From Bicyclus anynana (taxonomy: Eukaryota; Arthropoda; Insecta; Lepidoptera; Nymphalidae): DNA of 64,000 nt. The DNA lies in assembly GCF_947172395.1 (NCBI RefSeq), contig NC_069083.1, forward strand, positions 12,804,501-12,868,500, read 5' to 3'. Below the pieces are notes generated by a model that saw only the letters and a program-made list of their open reading frames with translations, did no database searches and had not been told where the DNA came from. Below are positions 33,574 to 42,700 of this stretch, piece by piece (position 1 is the stretch's first letter; every line of letters starts with the position of its first letter). Position numbers and translations under genes: made by a program.

Positions 33574-33772
33574 AAAACTTTTCTTCGGAAAACGTTGGGA
33601 TCCTAACATTTGAATAAAATTCTAGTTTCTGCAGCTAAAAATAAAACGCCTGGCTTTTTACGCATCCATATGCGTAAAATCGTACTTAACCGGGCTTTTA
33701 TTTTCCTAGTTGCAGAAAATAGACCTTTATTCATGTTAGGATCCCACTACATTTTCCGAAGATTTTTTTTTC
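33574..33772. repeat. Near-palindrome of about 190 bp (long hairpin)
   Basis: The left arm TCTTCGGAAAACGTTGGGAT then CCTAACATTTGAATAAA is mirrored by the right arm TTTATTCATGTTAGGATCCC then ACTACATTTTCCGAAGA. Pairing continues inward through TTTCTGCAGCTAAAAATAAA and its mirror TTTTATTTTCCTAGTTGCAG to a centre at about CGCATCCATATGCG. An open frame at 33610-33822 is a by-product. It may be a MITE or a hairpin-RNA source; the sequence cannot tell. Confidence 0.8.
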
Positions 33773-33965
33773 GGTTCAGTTACTACGAGTTACCTACTCC
33801 ATTATTAGTATTAAGTAAGTAAAACTTAATTAAATTGGAGCGCATAAAGACGATCTCATTCGGAGTATAATTAGTATTCAATAGTCCCGATGGAAATGCT
33901 TCGACTCTTATTAAATATTTTTTAAAGCAACTGAGTGGGCAAACCTACCCATCTAAAAAAAGTTT

Positions 33966-34276
33966 TTTTTTTTTATTCTTTACAAGTTAGCCCTTGACTA
34001 CAATCTCACCTGATGGTAAGTGATGATGCAGTCTAAAATGGAAGCGGGCTAACTTGTTAGGAGGAGGATGAAAATCCACACCCCTTTCGGTTTCTACACG
34101 GCATCGTACCGGAACGCTAAATCGCTTGGCGGTTTAGCGTTCTAGCCACGGCCGAAGCCTCCCACCAGCCAGACCTGGACAAATTAACAAAATCTCAATC
34201 TGCCCAGCCGGGGATCGAACCCAGGACCTCCGTCTTGTATATCCACCGCGCATACCATTTCGCTACGGAGGCCGTC
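33966..34276 (-). repeat. SINE family A, near full length
   Basis: Poly(T) tail at the left, body, and tRNA-like head at the right (GGGATCGAACCCAGGACC). A deletion joins TCGCTTGGCGGTTTAGCG to TTCTAGCCACGGCCG, removing about 30 bp found in other copies. Confidence 0.88.
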
Positions 34277-34384
34277 AAAGTATGATCTAAAAAGGATCTT
34301 ACATAATACAATAAAACCAGAGCCTTATCTTTACGTCATTTAATGAAGGCTGAACTGTTGTCAGCATATGCTACTGTAACTTAT

Positions 34385-34510
34385 ACAGAATCATCATCTT
34401 CATCATCATATCAGCCGATGGACGTCCACTGCAGGACATAGGCCTTTTGTAGGGACTTCCAAACATCACGATACTGAGCCACCTCCACCACCAGCCTGAG
34501 GTGTGTCTGC
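34385..34510 (-). repeat. RTE-type LINE tail, truncated
   Basis: ATCATCATATCAGCCGATGG, ACGTCCACTGCAGGACATAG and GACTTCCAAACATCACGATA match the RTE tail in reverse. Confidence 0.75.
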
Positions 34511-34897
34511 TGGTTATCATCGGCTACAATCTAATTCTGTCAAAACATTTTGTAAAATTAATAGCTTAATAGGTAGTAGTAATGCTTTATATGAGACGCA
34601 TCGCTCTCATATAAGTTATGCTCTCAAAGCTCTTTTATTTTTTCGAAAAACTATCAAGAGTGATACGAACGGTAATAAGAATTAAACTAAAACTGAAACT
34701 AACGATTTTTCATTCTACTGGAATATTAAATAGTAGATACTTCCTATTACTTGAACTTGGCGGTGTCACTATGTGCCAGCTGAAAATCTGCACTATACCA
34801 ATTTTCTCACGTGTGCTTCGCTGATGAAGCACTTGTAGCTGGTAGGTACATTATTCATAGTTGTACCAAACATATCAAGAGTAAACTTAAATATTAG
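34511..34897. other. Nothing recognised
   Basis: Two short plus-strand frames overlap here without support. Confidence 0.3.
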
Positions 34898-35163
34898 TTT
34901 CATATTCGGCTCACTGTTGAGCTCGAGTCTCCTCTAAGAATGAGAGGGGTTAGGCCTTAGTCCACCACGCTGGCCCAATGCGGATTGGCAGACTGGCAGG
35001 TTTCCTCACGATGATCCTTCATCGTTTGAGACACGTGATATTTAACTTCTTAAAATGCACACAACTGAAAATTTGGAGGTGCATGCCCCGGACCGGATGC
35101 GAACCCACTCCCTCGAAATCGGAGGCAGAGGTCATATCCACTGGGATATCACTGCTCATATTA
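34898..35163 (-). repeat. SINE family B, full length
   Basis: ATATTCGGCTCACTGTTGAG through TGCACACAACTGAAAATTTG to the head (GGACCGGATGCGAACCCAC; CATATCCACTGGGATATCAC). Confidence 0.85.
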
Positions 35164-35282
35164 GTTTAATATGCCCAAATAACAAGTCTCAGACGCAATA
35201 GTGCTATAAGTATAAGGCATTGTAAAGTGTGTTTCTGATACATCCGACGCATGACTAAGATTCTCGCAATTTTTTGTTAATA

Positions 35283-35735
35283 CTTACTAGGTATGTGACA
35301 TGGAACCCCAACGTTCGTCGGCTCTTCATGTGTCCCGCCCATTCCCACTTCAGCTTCGCAACTCGTTGAGCTAATGTCGGTGACTTTGGTTCTTCCGCGG
35401 ATCTCCTCATTTCTGATTCGATCACGCAGTGATACTCCTAACATAGCTCGTTCCATCGCCCGCTGTGTGACTCTGAGCCTTCTTATGAGGCCCATAGTAA
35501 GTGACCAAGTCTCTGAACGTTAGGTCATCACGTCGGGGTCCCTAAAGTGTGAAATGGCGACCCTACACTAGAAAGCGCAGTATTAATCAACCCCCACCAG
35601 GTGGACTGACGACATCAAGCGAGTCGCAGGGCTGCAGATAGCTCAGTATCATGATGTTTGTTGAGTCCCTACAAAAGGCCTATGTCCTGCAGTGGACGTC
35701 CATCAGCTGATGATGATGATGATGATGTGACATGA
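35283..35735. repeat. RTE LINE tail in two opposed halves (twin-priming pattern)
   Basis: 35283-35515 is on the minus strand and encodes the known RTE C-terminal region (MGLIRRLRVTQRAMERAMLG, then VSLRDRIRNEEIRGRTKVTD). 35520-35735 is on the plus strand and continues the same LINE from ACGTCGGGGTCCCTAAAGTG to the ATGATGATGATG tail. Both halves share the GTTGGGGT/GTCGGGGT region at the break. Confidence 0.75.
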
Positions 35736-35784
35736 TGTAACTACTATTTCTCGAAAGTATTGGCACGGGTCTTCTAGTGATAGA

Positions 35785-35865
35785 CATCGCCCGTCGCTAG
35801 TTACCAGCAACGACGTACCTATCGCCAAGCGATTTAGCGTTCCTATATGATGCATAGCATAGGGA
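35785..35865 (+). repeat. Fragment of SINE family A
   Basis: CGTCGCTAGTTACCAGCAAC and ATCGCCAAGCGATTTAGCGT match the middle of family A. Confidence 0.5.
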
Positions 35866-36098
35866 AGGTAATAAACAATACACAGGATAGTATAAAATGT
35901 AACTATTTAATTCAATAGCTCAACGTTAAGATAATGAACAAATACTCAAATAATTTGGCTTATTTAATGCTCCATTTAAATATGTCCAGTTCCTAACGCA
36001 CATACCTATTTAATTCTAAGTTCTAACTAAAAACTTAACACTAATTAACATAAATCTATTGTTTTATATACATTCGTGCTTGGATCTTATAGCCTAAT

Positions 36099-37641
36099 TT
36101 AGGTCGATTTATTTTTACTGTCCAAATATTTTTCTGCAGCTTTTGAGATTGCGTTCGTTACTTTTTTCGTTAGTTCGTGAAGGTTTTCGTGTGAGAGATA
36201 TTCATCGACTGACCTTTTTGAAAAGAAAGTCGCTGTCGTCGTATTTGGTCTCCAACTATTGGGATATACAATTTTGTGTCGCAAGACAGCCTTAATGATT
36301 AACGCTCCCACATAAACTATAAAGTACACGCTAAAATACAATGGTAAATAATAAAGTTTCTTTCCTAAATAGTAGTAGCTAAAACGGTTTACTCGAGGCG
36401 TTTCAGTTGTCGTAGTCGGATGTTCAACTATATGGTAATGTTCGTGTTCATGATCATGGTCAAAATCATGAGGAAACTTAAAGTCGGTTGGGAAATCGCT
36501 TGGAAAACCGTGATCATCCGGTGGAGGTCCGTAAGCACCTGGTTTTATATCTGTGTGAAGTGCCGGCGGCTTCATTCCCATATCTTGCATATCATCACCA
36601 TTTTTCATATCCTTATATGGCTTTTTACCGTAAGCCATATCATCATCAGAGTCGTGACTATCAGGAGGTGAATAGTCATCATCTTCAATATGCGGAGTGT
36701 CGTCGTGTCCGTAGATATGTGGAGGTGAATCGTCATGATCATACGTATCTGGAGGAAAATCATCGGTACCATAGGTAGGTAGGGATCCATAGCTTGATGG
36801 CATATTTTCAGGCGGTTTATGAAATACTGGCTTACTGTAATGGTATCCTTGAAATTCAGGCTTATCAGCTACAGTCATCGGAGATGTATCAGCAGTCATG
36901 CTTGGCTTATTATATGAGTATCCTTGAAACGGTTTACTTGAAGGTACAGGTGTAGGATAGAATTGAGGCATGGGAGCTGATGGTGGTTTGTATTGATATC
37001 CTGAATTTATTGTAGGAGCATTATTATCAGTATCCCCAATATCCACTGGTGGTTTATAACGATAACCCATTTCCATTGTAGGACCGTCCCCATTGGAACT
37101 TGGAACGGATGCCGCCAAATCGGTTATATCTACACTTTTTGAAGGTGTTAGAGATACAGAAACAGGTGGGGAAGGCAGTGGTGCAGGTGCAGGCACTGGT
37201 GCAAAATCAGGAGCAGATGGGGCATATGGAGGAAATGATTCATAACTAGTTGGCGCTGGGAAATCATTACCTGAAGGGTTTGGTGGAGGAGGAGGCGGGG
37301 GCACTAAACTTGATGTTGCCTTTCCTGAACTCTGTTTTGACAAATTACTACCATATTTCTGTTGCGGTAAATATGGCTGAGCTGGATTGTATCGATCGAT
37401 GAGTGGAGATTTAGGGACTGTATCTTGAGCTTCACCTCTGACGGGACTTTTTAAATCGTAGAAATTATCTAAAGATGTAAATAAATTATTTTTTTTACCG
37501 TTCGATATATTGTTAAGTACAGGTGTTTTTGAGGACTTCACCTGAAATGGTTTCAAATTAATGTACGGGAATCGTATGTTTTGCTCTGTGCGTATAGCCC
37601 TGGATTCATTTTCGGCTCCATTTCCATGCTCCGTTGCAAAT
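36099..37641 (-). CDS. Gene 3, exon 2 (Pro-rich repeats, membrane segment, C-terminus)
   Basis: Uninterrupted 514-codon frame from the acceptor AACTTCCAG to TAA at 36101-36099. This exon alone is by far the longest open frame in the window. It carries all the GYxYxKP motifs, the His-rich run and the membrane segment. Confidence 0.9.
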
Positions 37642-38511
37642 CTGGAAGTTAACAAGTTACCTTTAATCCACAACGTAAAAACTTACACTTATTTTGTTAT
37701 AAAATCAAAATTTAAAAAAGAAAATAATTAATTATATTAATTACCCTGGTAACGCAAAATTGTCATCAATCGTTATATCATCATCTTCAGTATTAGGGCT
37801 CTGAATATTCTCATCTCTAATTCCATGATCGGTATTCGGACTATTTGCATTTTCTTCATTCTTAGATTCCAATGATATTTCTTCCCAGTTATTCGAATAT
37901 TTGTCAGATTTTTCACTATCAATGACGTGCCATATATTTTGAACGTTAATAGGTGATTCAGTAGTCGTCGTTATTTTTGTTGTCGTAGCAGGCGAAGTCG
38001 TAGGCGGAGATGTTACATACACAGGCAAATTTTTATTATTATCACCGTGAGATATTAATAAATACTTATTGTTTCCAGGCCAACTTTCATTATGATTAAT
38101 AGTTTTCACTGGTAAACCATAATTAACTACACGAGTGACTTTATTTTCCTCTTCATCTGGTACATATATGGGAGTCATAGTAGTTTTCTTTGGTTGTATT
38201 CTCTCGTTTTCTAATAATTTTCTTATCGATTTCTGCTTGGAACCATCTGATTCAAATTCAGCAAATATTAAATCGGGAGTCTTCACCTTTAGAGTCGACG
38301 TTTGTGCGGTTGTAGTTGTAGTACTATCTGGTCTTTTGTCCATCCTTCGCATCCAGTTATGATAATAGAACGGAGTTGGCTTTGATTCATCGTTTTTCAT
38401 TCGCGGTGATGGAGTAACTACATACACTCGAGGTCCAGGAAAACTTAATGCGGCAACACCATAATCACATAAAAACACAAATAAGGAAGTAATAATTATT
38501 TTCATTTTCAT
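36099..38511 (-). CDS. Unidentified 769-residue Pro/Thr/His-rich protein with signal peptide and one late membrane segment (two exons)
   Basis: Exons 38511-37745 and 37641-36099 are joined across a 103-bp intron (GG|GTAATT ... TTCCAG|A), restoring a Gly codon. Signal peptide at 1-22 (IIITSLFVFLCDYGVAAL). 60-255 is Thr/Ser-rich and acidic. A Pro run is at 370-376. Four GYxYxKP-like motifs are at 448, 470, 496 and 521. 556-590 is Asp/His-rich with YGHDD-type repeats. A His/Glu/Asp run is at 647-663, then TTTTET. The membrane segment is about 687-708 (LPLYFSVYFIVYVGALIIKA). A KR site at 731-732 is followed by SVD, and a charged helix-prone tail contains NAISKAAEKYLD. The long N-terminal part would face outside or the lumen. 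ATG at 38505 is an alternative start two codons in. I cannot name the family; it resembles gene 2 in layout. Confidence 0.85.
37745..38511 (-). CDS. Gene 3, exon 1 (signal peptide and Thr/Ser-rich region)
   Basis: Encodes residues 1-255 plus two bases. The reading frame stays open upstream to 38619 but contains no ATG before 38511. Motifs include RRMDKRPDSTTTTTAQTS and a TTSPATTTKITTTTE mucin-like run. Confidence 0.85.
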
Positions 38512-38527
38512 TTTGAATTTTAAAATT

Positions 38528-38539
38528 TTATCTATGCAT
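38528..38539 (-). promoter_or_regulatory. Three-codon upstream ORF in the gene 3 leader
   Basis: ATG CAT AGA TAA ends 17 nt before the main start and is in another frame. Such a short upstream ORF could lower translation of the main frame; this is inference. Confidence 0.4.
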
Positions 38540-38661
38540 TTGTTATAACGACACTTTTCTCGAGTGTTCCACTCGACTACTAATATGAAAATGTTAGGTG
38601 TTGCACAAGGCACCCGCACGCGTTAGTTTTTGAATTGACATGTCGGTACAAAATTGTGATA

Positions 38662-38668
38662 ATTTATA
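38662..38668 (-). promoter_or_regulatory. Candidate TATA box of gene 3
   Basis: On the minus strand CGCTATAAATTATCACAATT places TATAAAT about 155 bp upstream of the start codon, predicting transcription from near 38635. No initiator was obvious. Confidence 0.35.
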
Positions 38669-39309
38669 GCGGTACTGCAGTATGTAGAACGCCTGAAGCA
38701 CGATTTAGATGACCCAAGTCTGGTTAAAATTTACACTATTAGCGGGATAATCAATGTCACTCGCGACCGAGCCTGTGTAGAAAGTGTCACTTATTTGTAT
38801 AAACTATTTAATGGCCGTGTCGAAAAGGGGTATACATTTTTAACAAATTTTATGTATTATAATATATATTTCTATACTAACTAACTTTCTTTCTAACTTG
38901 CTAACCCGGTAGACTTTGTACGATAATCGATAGACTATTTTTCGGTTGTTTACTATTTCTTAACCTAAATGCAAACAAAACCAAAAACCGCCTTTAAGCT
39001 TTAGCGAGACTAAACGATCAACTGTTGGTTCTGATATAAAAGAGAAAAAGATTAATAAAATGTGACAGTCATGTAAATATGTACAAAGATTTACATATAT
39101 ATTCTGTAGAAATAGTCAATTTCCAACGGCTTCTTAATGTCAAATAACATTAGATTTAAAATGAATTAAGTCAAATATTTTTAAAACGTTATTTAATATA
39201 TTAATACTGCTACTTTTCAATTTATACAATATTTTACAAAGGTACACTTATAGAATAATATGTCGAGCTTACTTGTAATCTTAAAATAATACTTTTTTAT
39301 CACATGATT
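38669..39309. other. Short spacer between the MFSD6 3' end and gene 3
   Basis: About 640 bp of AT-rich sequence. It should hold the 3' UTR of MFSD6 and the upstream region of gene 3; no repeat is visible. Confidence 0.4.
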
Positions 39310-39758
39310 TCAAACACTAGGTTTTTCGTTCTTTTTCTCACCATTAACTGAATTTTCGCTTTCGTTTTCATTATACGCAGGATTATCGAATCCAGAGTCG
39401 TTGCTGCCATCTGTGGTTTCAGGGGCTAACACGAGTTTTGGACTTGTCGGCTTATTTGAGCCTTCATGTGTTTCATTGTCACAATTCTTTACAACTTCGT
39501 TCTTACTAGTGACATCTAGCGATGCATTTGATTTGTCAGACTCTTTTATTGTAGCGTCACGACTCTCGATGTCTAGCGAAGGCTTCTTTTTGCAGAAGTC
39601 GCTGTTGTTAATTTTAGATCTCTTTCGGATGTAAAACTGATTAAAAAGGTAGTAGAAACATCCGGTCACAAACATTGCTCCTGCGAAAATTTGATACGTT
39701 GGTCTTGTTCCGAAGAACTTCATCAAGTAACCTCCGATTAGACTGCCTGATCCTTTGC
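39310..39758 (-). CDS. MFSD6: MFSD6 exon 10 (last membrane segments and cytoplasmic tail)
   Basis: Residues 625-773. GKGSGSLIGGYLMKFFGTRP and IFAGAMFVTGCFYYLF close the membrane part, then the basic RKRSK stop-transfer. The tail is Ser/Glu/Asn-rich with FDNPAY at 748-753. TGA at 39312-39310. Confidence 0.93.
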
Positions 39759-42700
39759 CTGAAAATCGTTGAAAATATGTCAGAATAAGCGTTAATTATT
39801 GCCGTGCTTCATTGTCTACGCTTATGAATGAGGGTTTGAAATTCCTAACAATTTTATTACTCGGTTGAAATTAGTACATACCTATTAATTCAAACTTCAG
39901 AATACGTTAGAGAGTTTTCGGGAAATCGCTAGTACCATTAATAGAATAAAGTAATTCCAATAAAATTTAAACAAAACACAGCAACATACAATTTGAAATA
40001 AGATACAAGACAACCGACGCCTAATGAAATAGAAATTCGTCTTGGACTCTGTCATGGTATAAATTTGCTCCATATTTTTCTACAGGCTTGTCATACCGAC
40101 GCTTAATATTAGTATCACTTTATTTAGTAGCTTCGTAATAGTTTTAGCGTTAGCGTATAGGAGATCAATCAAAGCTTTGTACACAAATTATGTATGGACG
40201 TTTGAGTGATGCAGGCTTGAATCATAATGTCTCAAGTGATTTGGGATAGGTATTAATAATGAAATCACGTATGATATGACATGGGTTAGATACTCGAGCC
40301 ACGTCATATACATATACAAAAACCACAGTATACAAAACAGAAAATGCTTGACTGTTGTATAAATCCTATCAGGAAAGTACTTTAACCGTATTTCTTATCC
40401 ATGTCATTGATAATTGATTGATTCAATCAATGGTCACATTCTAATTTGTCGAAAAATTTCCACACTAAAGCTCTAGACCTTTCTATTCGTTAGAGTCATT
40501 ACTATTCCAACAATCATTTATTTATTACTTCTTTTTTTAAATTTTTAACAATATAAGTATAAATTACAAAACATTATTAAAAATTTATAAAAAAAATTCC
40601 ATATTATTAGGTCATCTTTGACACTAAAGGGACTTTGACTACAAAGCGCTGTAAATACTACATAAGTTAGCATAAATTTTAAGCCTTAACCTGTTTTTCG
40701 AGGCACTGTGGTACACCACAGAGTACCAACACTACCGCACTCCCAACACCAAGCTGCTATTAGGATTGACAATTTTCTTGAATGACAAATTCCACTAACC
40801 TAATATACGAAGGATCTCGTCCTGACGATAACTCTGACCTAATTACACATAGCTGAACTATCCAACGATGGGATCAATGAGGCAATGAGGTAAGTAGTAA
40901 TTAGGTTCATACCAACTCCATAATAGATTCCTCCCAACAGTCCTTGTACGGAGGTGTCGGTGGTGGTGGACGACAGCCGCGCGGCGTACGTGACGGCCGC
41001 CGTGAACGACAGCGATGACGTCACGGACTCCAGCGCCTCGAACACCAAGCACAGCCACGGGTTGTAGATCAGCGAGTAGCCTGTTACAGTGCAAAAGTGT
41101 CAATACTATCCTGACATTCAATAGTTAGGTAATACAGCTAACAGCTTTACTTATAAACAAGTAAAGTGTACTTCTCTTACTTTATTGCTTAAGATAACTT
41201 TGACCATCATAGTACCATTGATCCATTGATTTTCCACATTTTTAGAATTATGTGCCTTTTCCTAGCCACTTTAGTTTCGCAACTCGAGCTATGTCAGTGG
41301 CTTTGTTTCTTCTGCAGATCTCCTCATTTCAATCAAGCAGAGATACTTGACATGAATGACAACAAAGCACAACAGAGTAAGTGTCAACGAATCACCACAT
41401 ACAAAGTATGCTGTACGTTTAGTGCGATTAATCCAAGCCCTAGACAGACAACATCATGCGGGTTCATCAACAGTAAAATCACCACACGCATACTAATTAA
41501 GTAAACATTGAAGTGAGTATTTCCGAATGCACCGAGTCGGATAGATTATTTATAAATTTTGTCTTTGTCATTTGACATAAAGTAAGAAAGAGACTTACGG
41601 TTAGACTACCCACTTATCAGAAGGTGGTGCAACCAGCTCTAACCGTTCTTAAGTTTAGTTTAATACTAGCGGACGCCCGCGACTTCGTCCGCGTGAAACC
41701 CTACCTACTACTACCCTACCTTACTCCCACTCTACAGCTACCCTACCATACAGGGGATAAGTAGGGACTCAACCCTACCCCTAATTTTACTCCTACCCTA
41801 CCCCTACCAAAATGAAGAATAATTGTACCAAGTTTCGTTGAAATCCGTGGAATAGTTTTTGTTTCTATAAAGAACATACAGACAGACAGACAAAAATTTT
41901 ACTGATTGCATTTTTGGCATCAGTATCGATCACTAATCACCCCCTGATAGTTATTTTGGAAATATATTTCATGTACAGAATTGACCTCTCTACAGATTTA
42001 TTATAAGTATAGATGTAGCTAATTACCAAGAAGTCTAATAGCGTAGAACAGGAAACCAATGAACAGGACGTTAGCGTGGCCAAGTTTCTTGATGATGGGT
42101 CCGGAAAGCACCAGCAGCGGCAAGCCAGCCACGCCGCCCACCGTGATGGTGATGCCCATCAGCGAGCGAGACGCGCCCAGGTCTTGCAGCAACCAGAACA
42201 GGAAGCTTTCGATGTAGCCCCACGCGGTGCCTGGAATAGAGAGTTACCATTGTTGAAAATTAAAAAAAAAGATACTTATGTTGCCAGACAGAAATACCTC
42301 ATTTTAGAAAGGTAAGTACGGTAGCCAAATATAGAGTTTGGACTGTGGCTTTGGAAGATAGCAGGGTTGAAAGGTTCAGACCTTCAACCGTCCAAGCCAC
42401 CAACAACCCACATTCGGCTCACTGTTGAGCACGCTGCATGAGTTTCCTCTCAGAATGTGAGGGGTTTGGTTATACATATTTATAGAGGGGACATCTGACG
42501 AGGCCAGACGGGTGATCAGTCCTAATTAGGGACCATTCCACCCAATTCCCGAGGTAAACGAGGAGTTTGGCAGACTTCACACACGCAGAGAATTAGGAAT
42601 ATTCTCAGGTATCCTCATGATGTTTTTCCTACACAGTTTGAAACACGTGATATTTATTTAATGCACATAGACACACTTGGAGGTGCGTACCCCAGACCGG

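Noticed and set aside
33610..33822. 70-codon open frame
   Set aside because: Explained by the long palindrome, which reads open by chance.
36420..36790. Three overlapping open frames opposite or out of frame with gene 3
   Set aside because: Shadows of the Asp/His-rich repeat-coding part of gene 3 exon 2.
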